Under the pieces are notes generated by a model. That model worked only from the letters and a program-made list of their open reading frames with translations. It made no database searches and was not told where the DNA came from. A stretch of DNA of 64,000 bases from Lolium rigidum (taxonomy: Eukaryota > Streptophyta > Magnoliopsida > Poales > Poaceae). The stretch covers positions 251,522,124 through 251,586,123 of the forward strand of contig NC_061514.1 of assembly GCF_022539505.1 (NCBI RefSeq), given 5' to 3'. Positions 10,570 to 23,732 of this stretch are shown one piece after another. Positions within the stretch are counted from its first letter, which is position 1; each line of letters begins with the position of its first letter. The translations under genes and the position numbers were made by a program.

Positions 10570-13500
10570 GTCTCCCACTTGCACTAGAGTCAATAATCTA
10601 GTTCTCATTTGTAAAGATATAACACCTTGGCCTTCTGGTGCTTATCATGTTTTGCTCACGGGAGAGGTTTTAGTCAATGGATCTGACACGCTCAGAAACG
10701 TATGTATTTTGCAATTCATTTGCGTCTCAACGCATCACTCATTTTCCAAATGAGTCGGCATTATATATGTTTAGTCTTCTGGTGGAACCTTAATTCCGCG
10801 GTCTGAAATATGTCACTAATATTGTCACACACAATATAGCTTCAAAGTTCTGACACTATCGGAACTACACCAAGTTCTCTAAGAACTCCTCGACTTAAAA
10901 CATCATCAGTCATTGTCAAAACAATGACATACTCTGCCTTCGTTTGTAGAATCCGTCACAATATGTAGAACTCATCTGAATCCAGTATAGACTTCTTCTA
11001 GCTCATTGTGCTACCTTTTAAACAACACTTAGCCTAATTGAGATAGAAATTTTTATTTTTATATGTGACCAAACTAATATCGGTGCAACACCTTACAGCG
11101 ATTTGTTTGTCATTTCCCCATACAAAACTAATATCCTTGGTTCTTCTAAAGCACTCAGGGATATTCTTACTGTTGTCCAATGATCATCACATGAATCATT
11201 CTGGTATATGCTCCTAACTCTTTAGAGCACAGGACATCTGATTTTATACATATTATTCGTGATCTAAAATCACTCATGTGTTTTTACTCATCAAGTGTCA
11301 AATACACTCAAGTCGTGTTAAACCTTCACATGGAAAGAACACCTTCTTAATATTTTATATTGAACTACTTCAATATTCATTCTATGTACTTTTAACTTAA
11401 ACTTATTATGTGTTTCAATCTATCTTCATAGATCTTGACACTAAATATGTTTCAGTTCATATCCTTTCATTTAAGTTAATTCTCAATGAAACCTTTTTAA
11501 TCAATTATATAATTACATTATTTATAATCAACGATATGTCATCTACATAAAGTATTACAAATATGTCTCAGCGCTCCCACTTAATTTTTTGCAAATGCAA
11601 GCATCTTCATCGTTTCTGATGAAATCAAAAACTCTTTGACTATTTCATCCGGTGAAGATTCCAACTCCGCGATAATCACTTCATCTAATTGAAGTTTGTA
11701 TACCTATCTAGTATTCCACGGACCAGCAAAACTCTTTAGTTGTATCTTGTATACACCTTTAATACACACTTCTGTTAAGTAATGTATTTTTCCATCCTAC
11801 TAGCATATCTCATAAAAGAAATATGTAGCGACTACTAGAATAATCCACATAGACTATAAGCATCGCTACGGAAGATCTAATCTTATCGTAGTCAACTCTT
11901 TGAAGTTTGTCGTAAACAACTTTTCGACAAGTCGAGCTTCTTCAAGGATATTCCTATCCAAGTCCATCAATTTTATAGATCTATTTACTTTCAAAAAGTA
12001 TTCACCTATCTTGGATTCCATGGCGTTTAGCCATTTTAACGGAGTCAGGGCCCATCATAACTTCTTTGTACGTAGTTGGTTTATCATTGTTCAAAAACAA
12101 TCCTTTGTCCACAAATTATTTATTTAATCACAAAGTAAACCATATCTACAAGATTAAATAGGTACTTTGATCTCCATGACTATAACACTTTGTAAACATG
12201 GGAGCTATGATCTTCGTGGCCGCTTCCAGAACCATTTCTGATGCTGTGCTACTCTGATCATCATGCTCAGGTTCATAAACCTTATCAAGTTCCATTGTCC
12301 TCCCACTCAAATACTTCACTAGAAATAATTTGTTGGAAATAAGTAAGAAACATCGACAAACACTTTTGTCTTTGTCTCCATAGTGGAGAAATTCCCAATC
12401 AATTCTTTGGGATAACCAACAAAGACATTCATCCGATTTTGGTTGTAAACTTATTTACTTATGCTATGCATACCAAAATTTAAGAAAGGACTATTAGGGT
12501 TTATACCCATGCCATAACTCGTATGATGTCATTTCAACGGATTATGATGATGCTCTTATTTAGTGTAAAAGCGGTAGTCTCTAAAGCATAATCCACAAAA
12601 ATATAATGGCGTCAATTTATCTCATCATTAATCCAATAGATTTGGATACGTCTCTCGGATACTCTATCATCAATATGATACTCCAAGAAACGTGAGTTGT
12701 AGAACAATTTCATAACTCTCTTAGATGTTCGCTAAAACTCGTAATTCAAATATTTCCACCATGATCCAATCATAGATATTTGACTTTTCTATTACGATGA
12801 TTTCCACTTCATGCTGAAATTTATTTGAATCCATTCAAATGTTTCAAACTTCTTTCTTATCGAATAAATATATCCACATATATATACTCAATTCATTGTT
12901 GGAAGTTTTTATGAAGTAGAAGAATCTCCCGCACACAACTATGCCCAGTGAACCATATACATCATCATGTATCTTTCCACTAAGTTATATGCCCGTTCAA
13001 CTCTTGGCCTATGAACGGTATTTCGGTATTTCAGTCATTCTTTTTAGAAGCGATTTACAAGCGCCAAATGATTCAAAAATCAAATGACTCCAAAAATCCA
13101 TTTGCATGGAGTTTCTTCATGTGTTCCTTTCCAACATGACCTAAATGGCGGTTCCACAAATAAGTGGAATTCAAATCATTTGCCTTACGGCATATTAGCA
13201 TCAGTGTTATGTATGTGTGTTTCACCATTAAGATTTATAATAACTTATCCATCGTACATGGAGTAAGGTCATAATTTGAACAACTCATTGTCTTCATTTG
13301 ACCATAGCAAAATAACAATTATTAAGTTCTTTATTATAAATCCTAAGGGCTAGGTAGAATGCCAACGACAAACATAATAACACTTTATTATGTTCCAGAC
13401 GTGCATTATTACCATATTCCTTATTAGTCACTTAGACCATTGTATTCTTGTATTGCGTTGTATTATATGACATCTCATACCAACCAATATGGTAGTTATA

Positions 13501-15382
13501 CCCAAGAATTTCATTATGTGACCAAACAAGGAATACATCCATAACATGTATATCATCTATATACATCTGAGCTAGACTTTCTAGTCTTTTCTTCCTTTCT
13601 GCCAAAAAATCTTTTGTAGTTTCTCTTTTAGCTTTCCTCATTCTCAGAAAATACTTCACCTTCAATAACTTCTAGGTCCATTGGTCAAATACCAATAACC
13701 TTGAGGTTCTTACTTTGAAGTTGATCATCACATGACAAGTGTTCCAGATTTCACTATTAGTAACCTTTTAATGTGATGAACAATTTCACTCATAATTTTT
13801 ATCCATCAAATGACGACTTTCCGAGACCATGTCTGTACATGCTAGGCTCGTAAAGTTTAACCTTAGTATTCGCATGTGCAAATCTGGCTTGCAACCGTTG
13901 TATGCACACGTAGAATCTATAATACCCGATCATCACGTGATGCTTCGAAACGACGAGTCTTAGCAACGGTGCATACTAAGGACGATCACTTCATGGATAT
14001 GCGAATATCGTTAGTGCCCAACTTAGTTGGAGGACTGGGACGCCTGGCGTCTTCAACCTTCGTAAATTCTCATAAAACTTATGAGTTTATGTAGTCTCAC
14101 TAAATTATATTCTATCATCTTGCAATAAGGTCTTTGATATCACATATATCTCATACCTTGCTTATTTCTGAAAACAAACTTTTCAGCTCCTTACTTTTCA
14201 AACGGATTTGAACTTCAAGTTTCACGGAGACAAGACGATTTTAGGTACTTATTGAAACCATTGTTCTTTGAATCAGCAATGTAAGGTTTACTAAAAGTTT
14301 GCAATAGGACTTAATCATTTCTTGATTCTTTAACAATACGATACCAGTCCGTAAAGTTACTTGTCAGATTTAACAGTATTTCTATCTCAATCACAAGACT
14401 AGCGCATGGTAGATAACGGATGCCAATTCTACAAATTAATTCAAAATACTATTCAGACTATGTTCATGATAATACGTTCATATTTTAATCTAATTACTAA
14501 TGAACTCCCACTTAATACAACATCCCTCATAGTTGTTAAGTGGTACACGATCCATATCCACTATACCAAAATCGATCATCACGTGAGGTGATGTAGCTTC
14601 AACGGTGAACATTAACATGTTGATCATATCATCCATATAACTCGTGTTCAACCTTTCGGTTTTCTGTGTTCCGAGGCCATGTCTATACATGCTAGGCTCG
14701 TCAAGCAAACCCAAGTATTTCCGCGTGTGCAACATGGCTTAAACCCGTTGTATGTGAACGTAGAATCTATCACATCCGATCATCACGAGATGCTTCAAAA
14801 CGACGAACTGTAGCAACGGTGCATACGAGGGGAGAACACTTTATTATCTTGATATTAATGTGAGGGATCTCCTTATAATGCTACCGTCGCGATCTAAGCA
14901 AAATAAAATGCATAAAGGATTAACATCACATGCAATTCATATGTGATATGATATGGCCCTTTAGTCTTTGCGCCTTTGATCTTCATCTCCAAAGCACGGA
15001 CATGATCTCCATCATCAACGGGCATGATCTCCATCATCGTCGGCGTAGCGTCAAGGTCCATGGCGCCATCTTCATGGTTGTTCACCACATGTAGCAACTA
15101 TTACAACTACTTTGAAATAACAGTACTACATGAAATATAAAGACAACCATAAGGCTCCTGCCGGTTGCCACAATACAATAATGATCATCTCATACATATT
15201 CATCATCACATCATGGCCATATCACATCACCAAACCCTGCAAAAACAAGTTAGACGCCTCTAATTTGGTTTGCATATTTTACGTGGTTTAGGGTTTTCGA
15301 GTAAGATCCAATCTACCTACTAACATGAACCACAACGGTGATACTAGTGTTGTCAATAGAAAGAGTAGATTGAATCTTCACT
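10570..15382 (-). mobile_element. Decayed internal region of the BARE/Angela-like Copia
   Basis: The interior runs in reverse from the polypurine tract (10570-10585) towards the 5' leader. No frame stays open, but relics are readable. The minus strand near 11550-11510 gives FVILYVDDISLIIN, the Copia RT active-site block. At 15060-14940 the leader/gag start is followed by ALEMKIKGAKTKGPYHIT, a BARE/Angela-type gag motif. Two diverged copies of a roughly 150-bp leader module lie at about 13830-13990 and 14670-14830. The primer-binding site and 5' LTR are missing; the sequence stops at the junction near 15.38 kb. Confidence 0.85.
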
Positions 15383-15458
15383 ACTAAGTAAATAAATCCA
15401 GGTTGCACAACTAAGTAAATAAATCCATAGTATCATGAATCAGTTTTGTAGAATCTCA
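15383..15458. repeat. Patchwork junction with templated filler DNA
   Basis: The Copia leader ends and is followed by short pieces found elsewhere in the window. Positions 15395-15419 match 7158-7182 (aatccaggttgcac...), and 15422-15443 match 7502-7523 (aatccatagtatcatg...). About 14 nt of unassigned sequence follow before copy 2 of the duplicated flank begins at 15458 (matching 7739). The motif ctaagtaaataaatcc occurs twice here. Such scrambled microhomologous filler is typical of double-strand-break repair with template switching. Confidence 0.8.
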
Positions 15459-15984
15459 ATGCAAATATGTGTACATGATGTGTTTGCCACTAAAATTTCT
15501 AGTTTTACGTGCTATGATACGGTATCTACCTATGATACTAGTATCACCTCTCTCCTCATTAATTGATGTGCCACATAAGATTTTTTTCCTACATAGCATG
15601 CATGATACTACCTATGATACTTCCATTGGAGCTAGTCTAAGAGGAGCTCAAATCTGGTCGGTTGGATATTGATCGGTTTTAGGTTTGACATGATTTACAC
15701 TTGTTGGTCCTGAAAGAGTCAATTTCTCCATTAGCTAAACCTTTTATTACCCTACTTTTAGAGCTAAAATGTTAGTCGGGCCGCTTATGAGTCTCTTTTC
15801 TCGCAACCTTATCTATGTTCAGAACTAGACTCTGTTCAGCTGGATCTTTCCCGTGGTGCCGGCTGTCGTGTGTATCCAAAAGCGGTTCGTATCCCGTCTG
15901 TCCCGTTGCCAACCGTGCCGTCAGCCCATCATCCTCTAAGAGCATCTCCACCGGTAGCCTGAAATAGTCGTCGGTAGGGGCGTC
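15458..15984. repeat. Segmental duplication, copy 2, left part
   Basis: Matches 7739-8250 almost base for base, including the MITE right half ending GAGCTAGTC plus TAA (15638-15640) and the PIF left terminus (TAA 15937-15939, GAGCATCTCC from 15940). It retains the complete right MITE terminus that copy 1 has lost. It is cut at 15984 by the SIRE-like Copia and resumes at 34833. Confidence 0.92.
15980..15984. repeat. Target-site duplication GCGTC, left copy
   Basis: GCGTC directly precedes the TG of the left LTR and recurs at 34828-34832 directly after the CA of the right LTR. Removing the element and one GCGTC restores the sequence seen uninterrupted at 8246-8260. Confidence 0.95.
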
Positions 15985-16839
15985 TGAAAGTATAGAGATG
16001 GTAAACCTAGAGGGGGGGTGAATAGGTTTCTACAGATTTCAATTCTTTCTTTGCAATATTAGGCTTTGCGGAATATAAAGGTGAGCCTAATGCAAACTAG
16101 GTAAAGCAACCTATATGAGGATACAACTAACTCGAGCACGAAGGCTCTCACAGGCAGTTAAATCACAAGTAAGGAGTTCGGTTAGAGATAACCGATAGCA
16201 CGCGGAGACGAGGATGTATTCCCGTGTTCCCTTGCTTTGCAACAAGGTACGTCACGTTTGGAGGGGTGGAGGTCCCACGAAGGATTCCCCACGCCACGAA
16301 GGCTCACCCTATTCTCCGGAGCCTATCCCACGAAGGAATAGCTCACTCACTTGTGGTAGACTTTGAGGTAGCCTCCAAACCTTCACAATCTTGCCCGGAG
16401 CAAATCCACAGCTCGAATGCTTCCGGACTCCTCTTTCCCACCTAGGGTTTCCAAGGAACCCTAGGAAGCAAGCTTCTCGATGAATACAAGGGGGAATAAG
16501 ATTTGGCTTGGTAGAACAGTAGATCGGGTCCTCCTCTAACGATTCCCCGGAGGGATTTGAGTTTGGGTGGAGGAGGAGGGAGATCTGAGGCTTTTGGTGT
16601 TTCTAGCAATGGAGTAAGATAGAGAGAGCTCAAGAACAGCTTGTAGTGCAGTGCCTAACTGTTCAGAGGTAGGAGAAGGCCTATTTATAGTGTTCTTCGA
16701 AATATGGCCCTTGGTCACTTGCCACCTCAGCTTTTCTCTCGACAAACCCGGTCAACCGGACCACACACCGGATTGCCCGGTGCAGAGTCCGGTCGGACCG
16801 GACCAGGGACCGGATTCACTTCGCGTCGTCCTCGAGCTC
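15985..16839 (-). mobile_element. SIRE-like Copia left (3') LTR, outer part
   Basis: Starts TGAAAGTATAGAGATGG and matches 33536-34395 of the right LTR with scattered differences. It is interrupted at 16839 by the Gypsy insertion and continues at 23733. AGCTC at 16835-16839 is the target site of that insertion. Confidence 0.93.
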
Positions 16840-18443
16840 TGATACGTCTCCGACGTATCGATAATTTCTTATGTTCCATGCCACATTATTGATGATATCT
16901 ACATGTTTTATGCACACTTTATGTCATATTCGTGCATTTTCTGGAACTAACCTATTAACAAGATGCCGAAGAGCCGATTCTGTTTTCTGCTGTTTTTGGT
17001 TTCGAAATCCTAGTAACGAAATATTCTCGGAATTGGACGAAATCAACGCCCGGGGTCCTATTTTGCCACGAAGCTTCCGGAAGACCGAAGAGGAGTCGAA
17101 GTGGGGCCACGAGGCGCCGCCACCATAGGGCGGCGCGGCCCAGGCCCTGGCCGCGCCGACCTGTGGTGTGGGGCCCTCGTGTGGCCCCCCACGTTGCCCT
17201 TCCGCCTACTTAAAGCCTCCGTCGCGAAAACCCCAAAACCCCAAAACGAAGAACCACGATACGGAAAACCTTCCAGAGACGCCGCCGCCGCCAATCCCAT
17301 CTCGGGGGATTCTGGAGATCTCCTCCGGCACCCTGCCGGAGAGGGATTCATCTCCCGGAGGACTCTTCACCGCCATGGTCGCCTCCGGAGTGATGAGTGA
17401 GTAGTTCACCCCTGGACTATGGGTCCATAGCAGTAGCTAGATGGTTGTCTTCTCCTCATTGTGCTTCATTGTTGGATCTTGTGAGCTGCCTAACATGATC
17501 AAGATCATCTATACTGTAATACTATATGTTGTGTTTGTCGGGATCCGATGGATAGAGAATACCATGTTATGTTAATTATCAAGTTATTACCTATGTGTTG
17601 TTTATGATCTTGCATGCTCTCCGTTATTAGTAGAGGCTCTGGCCAAGTTTTTGCTCTTAACTCCAAGAGGGAGTATTTATGCTCGATAGTGGGTTCATGC
17701 CTCCATTGATACCGAGACAAGTGACGGAAAGTTCTAAGGTTGTGTTGTGCTTGTTGCCACTAGGGATAAAACATTGATGCTATGTCCGAGGATGTAGTTA
17801 TTGATTACATTACGCACCATACTTAATGCAATTGTCTGTTGCTTTGCAACTTAATACTGGAAGGGGTTCGGATGATAACCTGAAGGTGGACTTTTTAGGC
17901 ATAGATGCGGTTGGATGGCGGTCTATGTACTTTGTCGTAATGCCCAATTAAATCTCACTGTACTTATCATGACATGTATGTGCATTGTTATGCCCTCTCT
18001 ATTTGTCAATTGCCCGACTGTAATTTGTTCACCCAACATGCTTTTATCTTATGGGAGAGACACCTCTAGTGAATTGTGGACCCGGTCCATTCTTTTATAC
18101 TGAAATACAAATCTGCTGCAATACTTGTTCTTTACTGTTTTCTCTGCAAACAATCATCTTCCACACAATACGGTTAATCCTTTGTTACAGCAAGCCGGTG
18201 AGATTGACAACCTCACTGTTTCGTTGGGAAAAGTACTTTGGTTGTGTTGTGCGAGGTTCCACGTTGGCGCCGGAATCTCCGGTGTTGCGCCGCACTACAT
18301 CCCGCCGCCATCAACCTTCAACGTGCTTCTTGGCTCCTCCTGGTTCGATAAACCTTGGTTTCTTTCCGAGGGAAAACTTGCTGCTGTGCGCATCATACCT
18401 TCCTCTTGGGGTTCCCAACGAACGTGTGAGTTACACGCCATCA
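16840..18443 (+). mobile_element. Nested Gypsy 5' LTR
   Basis: Starts with a short inverted repeat GATACGTC-TCC-GACGTATC and ends GCCATCA. It includes a GC-rich palindrome at about 17131-17163 (GGCGCGGCCCAGG / CCTGGCCGCGCC arms). It differs from the 3' LTR by substitutions and short indels. Confidence 0.93.
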
Positions 18444-18455
18444 AGCTCTTTTTCT

Positions 18456-18473
18456 CGGCGCCGTTGCCGGGGA
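18456..18473 (+). promoter_or_regulatory. Gypsy primer-binding site, tRNA-Asp type
   Basis: CGGCGCCGTTGCCGGGGA lies 12 nt after the 5' LTR. It matches, apart from the first base, the TGGCGCCGTTGCCGGGGA primer site used by Athila-type elements. Confidence 0.8.
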
Positions 18474-18679
18474 GATCAAGACACGCTGCAAGGGGAGTCT
18501 CCACTTCCCAATCTCTTTACTTTGTTTTTGTCTTGCTTTATTTTATTTACTACTTTGTTTGCTGCATTATATCAAAACACAAAAAAATTAGTTGCTAGCT
18601 TTACTTTATTTACTGTCTTGCACTCTATATCAAAAACACAAAAAAATTAGTTACTTGCATTTAGTTTACTTTTGTTATC

Positions 18680-19545
18680 ATGTCTAGCTCTGTACCTGTT
18701 ACTTCTTCACCTGAGGAATTAGTTTTTACTTTTAAACAAGGGGATGAGGAAAGTTTTAAAGATGCTTGGTCCAGGATTTTTACTTCTTATCGTAAAACTG
18801 AACCTCAAATGACTCTAAGTTTGCTCCTTAGTAATTTTTATTTTGGTCTTATGATTCGCTATAGATATGCCTTAGATGCTCTAGTGGGAGGAGATTTCCT
18901 TCATTGTAATGGGGATAAAGCTTTTAATTCCATAAAGAAGTTGGTTGCATCACATGATTCATCTAATAACTTTGATTCATCCCTTATTAGCATTCATAAT
19001 AGATTAAACACTCTTGAGACAAGTGCATCTCGCTTAAATGAAAATTATGGATATATTCGTAACCGTCTTGATCAAGTTTTAGTGAACTCTGAACCTTCAT
19101 TGTGGAATCCTACTATTAAAATTGTCATAGGTGACCAAACTCTTCATGCTAATTGTGATATTATGACTGAATTTTGCCTAATGCCTAAGAGTATTCATAA
19201 ATCTTTGAAACTTTGGGAATTCACTGAAGGGGAGAAGGAATAACTCTTATTGATAACTCTATTATAATTCCTAAAGGGATAGCTGCGGGTGTGCATACAA
19301 CCATTCTTGGGATAACAATATCCATTGATTACCTTGTCATTGAATGCGCAGGAACAGGACAAATCACACTCGGAAGATCCCTGCTGAAACTATTGGGAGC
19401 AGTCATAGACGTGAGAGAAGGCACCCTAAAATTCACCTCTACACCCGGGGGTAGCCATATATTCCCTAAGCCAAAGAGTAAGGACAAGAAAGGTAAGGGT
19501 AAAGCCCAAGGTAATGTCAATGCTCCACCCTTTGATAACACTTGA
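18680..19545 (+). pseudogene. Compact gag-protease ORF of the nested Gypsy, frameshifted
   Basis: An ATG at 18680 opens a 187-codon frame with a retrotransposon-gag segment (GDEESFKDAWSRI, then LLLSNFYFGL). It passes into a protease-like region. After a frameshift at about 19240 the second frame (to 19545) has ITLGRSLLKLLGAVIDV, equivalent to the IILGRPFL...AVIDC block of the related element at 62 kb, and a Lys-rich tail. Where the relative has the catalytic D-L-G-A, this copy reads DIMT, so the protease is probably inactive. The ORF is much shorter than the relative's gag-pro (about 290 against more than 700 codons). Confidence 0.8.
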
Positions 19546-19549
19546 TATA

Positions 19550-22130
19550 CACTTTCTGCGCCTAGCTGAAAGGCGTTAAAGAAAAGCGCTTATGGGAGAC
19601 AACCCATGTTTTTACTACAGTATTTTTGTTTTATATTTGAGTCTTGGAAGTTTTTTACTACTGTAGCAACCTCTCCTTATCTTAGTTTTATGTTTTGTTG
19701 TGCCAAGTAAAGTCTTTGATAGTAAAGTAAATACTAGATTTGGATTACTGCGCAGAAACAGATTTCTTTGCTGTCACGAATCTGGGCCTAATTCTCTGTA
19801 GGTAACTCAGAAAATTAAGCCAATTTACGTGAGTGATCCTCAGATACGTACGCAACTTTCATTCAATTTGGGCATTTTCATTTGAGCAAATCTGGTGCCC
19901 TAATAAAATCCATCTTTACGGACTGTTCTGTTTTGACAGATTCTGCCTTTTATTTCGCATTGCCTCTTTTGCTGTGTTGGATGAATTTCTTTGATCCATT
20001 AATGTCCAAGTAGCTTTATGCAATGTCCAGAAGTGTTAAGAATGATTGTGTCACCTCTGAACATGTTAATTTTTATTGTGCACTAACCCTCTAATGAGTT
20101 GTTTCGAGTTTGGTGTGGAGGAAGTTTTCAAGGATCAAGAGAGGAGTATGATACAATATGATCAAGGAGAGTGAAAGCTCTAAGCTTGGGGATGCCCCGG
20201 TGGTTCACCCCTGCATATTCTAAGAAGACTCAAGCGTCTAAGCTTGGGGATGCCCAAGGCATCCCCTTCTTCATCGACAACATTATCGGGTTCCTCCCCG
20301 AAACTATATTTTTATTCCGTCACATCTTATGTACTTTGCTTGGAGCGTCGGTTTGTTTTTGTTTTGTTTGAATAAAATGGATCCTAGCATTCACTTTGTG
20401 GGAGAGAGACACGCTCCGCTGTAGCATATGGACATGTATGTCCTTAGGCTCTACTCATAGTATTCATGGCGAAGTTTCTTCTTCGTTAAATTGTTATATG
20501 GTTGGAATTGGAAAATGCTACATGTAGTAATTCTAAAATGTCTTGGATAATTTGATACTTGGCAATTGTTGTGCTCATGTTTAAGCTCTTGCATCATATA
20601 CTTTGCACCCATTAATGAAGAAACACTTAGAGCTTGCTAATTTGGTTTGCATATTTGGTTTCTCTAGAGTCTAGATAATATCTAGTATTGAGTTTTGAAC
20701 AACAAGGAAGACGGTGTAGAGTTTTATAATGTTTACAATATGTCTTTTATGTGAGTTTTGCTGCACCGTTCATCCTTGTGTTTGTTTCAAATAACCTTGC
20801 TAGCCTAAACCTTGTATCGAGAGGGAATACTTCTCATGCATCCAAAATCCTTGAGCCAACCACTATGCCATTTGTGTCCACCATACCTACCTACTACATG
20901 GTATTTATCCGCCGTTCCAAAGTAAATTGCTTGAGTGCTACCTTTAAAATTCCATCATTCACCTTTGCAATATATAGCTCATGGGACAAATAGCTTAAAA
21001 ACTATTGTGGTATTGAATATGTACTTATGCACTTTATCTCTTATTAAGTTGCTTGTTGTGCGATAACCATGTTTCTGGGGACGCCATCAACTATTCTTTG
21101 TGTTGAATATCATGTGAGTTGCTATGCATGTCCGTCTTGTCTGAAGTAAGAGAGATCTACCACCTTAATGGTTGGAGCATGCATATTGTTATAGAAGAGC
21201 ATTGGGCCGCTAACTAAAGCCATGATTCATGGTGGAAGTTTCAGTTTTGGACATATATCCTCAATCTCATATTAGAATAATAATTGTTGCCACATGCTTA
21301 TGCATTAAAGAGGAGTCCATTATATGTTGTCCATGTTGTCCCGGTATGGATGTCTAAGTTGAGAATAATCAAAAGCGAGAAATCCAAAATGCGAGCTTTC
21401 TCCTTAGACCTTCGTACAGGGCGGCATGGAGGTACCCCATTGTGACACTTGGTTAAAACATGTGTATTGCAATGATCCAGGTAGTCCAAGCTAATTAGGA
21501 CAAGGTGCGGGCACTATTAGTATACTATGCATGAGACTTGCAACTTGTAAGATATAATTTACATAACTCATATGCTTTATTACTACCGTTGACAAAATTG
21601 TTTCATGTTTTCAAAATAAAAGCTCTAGCACAAATATAGCAATCGATGCTTTCCTCTTTGAAGGACCATTCTTTTTTACTTTTATGTTGAGTCAGTTCAC
21701 CTATCTCTCTCCATCTCAAGAAGCAAACACTTGTGTGAACTGTGCATTGATTCCTACATACTTGCATATTGCACTTGTTATATTACTCTATGTTGACAAT
21801 TATCCATGAGATATACATGTTACAAGTTGAAAGCAACCGCTGAAACTTAATCTTCCTTTGTGTTGCTTCAATACCTTTACTTTGATTTATTGCTTTATGA
21901 GTTAACTCTTATGCAAGACTTATTAATGCTTGTCTTGAAGTACTATTCATGAAAAGTCTTTGCTTTATGATTCACTTGTTTACTCATGTCATTACCATTG
22001 TTTTGATCGCTGCATTCATTACATATGTTTACAAATAGTATGATCAAGGTTATGATGGCATGTCACTTCGAAATTATCTTTGTTATCGTTTTACCTGCTC
22101 GGGACGAGCAGTAACTAAGCTTGGGGATGC
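19550..22130 (+). other. Noncoding interior of nested Gypsy with conserved module and PPT-like repeats
   Basis: No coding frame. The segment at about 19760-19880 (cagatttct...tgctgtcacgaat through gagtgatcctcagata and caactttcatt) is closely matched by the minus strand at about 61580-61430 in the other Athila-like element. A motif ctaagcttggggatgc occurs near 20178 and 20238 and again at the true polypurine tract, about 22114-22130. Confidence 0.8.
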
Positions 22131-23727
22131 TGATACGTCTCCGACGTATCGATAATTTCTTATGTTCCATGCCACATTATTGATGATATCTACATGTTTT
22201 ATGCACACTTTATGTCATATTCGTGCATTTTCTGGAACTAACCTATTAACAAGATGCCGAAGAGCCGGTTGCTGTTTTCTGCTGTTTTTGGTTTCAGAAA
22301 TCCTAGTAACGAAATATTCTCGGAATTGGACGAAATCAACGCCCAGGGTCCTATTTTGCCACGAAGCTTCCGGAAGACCGAAGAGGAGTCGAAGTGGGGC
22401 CACGAGGCGCCGCCACCATAGGGCGGCGCGGCCCAGGCCCTGGCCGCGCCGACCTGTGGTGTGGGGCCCTCGTGTGGCCCCCCACGTTGCCCTTCCGCCT
22501 ACTTAAAGCCTCCGTCGCGAAAACCCCAAAACGAAGAACCACGATACGGAAAACCTTCCAGAGACGCCGCCGCCGCCAATCCCATCTCGGGGGATTCGGA
22601 GATCTCCTCCGGCACCCTGCCGGAGAGGGGATTCATCTCCCGGAGGACTCTTCACCGCCATGGTCGCCTCCGGAGTGATGAGTGAGTAGTTCACCCCTGG
22701 ACTATGGGTCCATAGCAGTAGCTAGATGGTTGTCTTCTCCTCATTGCGCTTCATTTTTGGATCTTGTGAGCTGCCTAACATGATCAAGATCATCTATCTG
22801 TAATACTATATGTTGTGTTTGTCGGGATCCGATTGATAGAGAATACCATGTTATGTTAATTATCAAGTTATTACCTATGTGTTGTTTATGATCTTGCATG
22901 CTCTCCGTTATTAGTAGAGGCTCTGCCAAGTTTTTGCTCTTAACTCCAAGAGGGAGTATTTATGCTCGATAGTGGGTTCATGCCTCCATTGATACCGGGA
23001 CGATGTGACGAAAGTTCTAAGGTTGTGTTGTCGTTGTTGCCACTAGGGATAAAACATTGATGCTATGTTCGAGGATGTAGTTATTGATTACATTACGCAC
23101 CATACTTAATGCAATTGTCTGTTGCTTTGCAACTTAATGCCGGAAGGGGTTCGGATGATAACCTGAAGGTGGACTTTTTAGGCATAGATGCAGTTGGATG
23201 GCAGTCTATGTACTTTGTCGTAATGCCCAATTAAATCTCACTGTACTTATCATGACATGTATGTGAATTGTTATGCCCTCTCTATTTGTCAATTTCCCGA
23301 CTGTAATTTGTTCACCCAACATGCTTTTATCTTATGGGAGAGACACCTCTAGTGAACTGTGGACCCCGGTCCATTCTTTTACACTGAAATACAAATCTGC
23401 TGCAATACTTGTTCTTTACTGTTTTCTCTGCAAACAATCATCTTCCACACAATACGGTTAATCCTTTGTTACAGCAAGCCGGTGAGATTGACAACCTCAC
23501 TGTTTCGTTGGGGCAAAGTACTTTGGTTGTGTTGTGCGGGTTCCACGTTGGCGCCGGAATCTCTGGTGTTGCGCCGCACTACATCCCGCCGCCATCAACC
23601 TTCAACGTGCTTCTTGGCTCCTCCTGGTTCGATAAACCTTGGTTTCTTTCTGAGGGAAAACTTGCTGATGTGCGCATCATACCTTCCTCTTGGGGTTCCC
23701 AACGAACGTGTGAGTTACACGCCATCA
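22131..23727 (+). mobile_element. Nested Gypsy 3' LTR
   Basis: A repeat of 16840-18443, preceded by the purine-rich aagcttggggatgc and followed by AGCTC, the target duplication, then by the remainder of the Copia LTR. Confidence 0.93.
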
Positions 23728-23732
23728 AGCTC

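Larger units (their letters stand above)
16840..23727 (+). mobile_element. Athila-like Gypsy, gag-pro-only (non-autonomous), nested in Copia LTR
   Basis: Length 6888 bp. It is flanked by AGCTC (16835-16839 and 23728-23732) and begins TGATACGTC, ending GCCATCA. LTRs are 16840-18443 (1604 bp) and 22131-23727 (1597 bp). The interior has a tRNA-Asp-type primer site, one short broken gag-protease reading frame and about 2.6 kb of noncoding DNA. I see no RT, RNase H or integrase, so mobilisation must have used another element's enzymes. The primer site and the gag/protease style point to the Athila side of Gypsy. Confidence 0.92.

Noticed and set aside
17058..17409. Several overlapping 60-99 codon ORFs in the Gypsy LTRs
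   Set aside because: They lie in the GC-rich LTR palindrome region and recur in the second LTR; no coding signature.
18443..18448. AGCTC after the 5' Gypsy LTR as a target duplication
   Set aside because: It belongs to the family's internal start before the primer site; the true duplication is 16835-16839 with 23728-23732.
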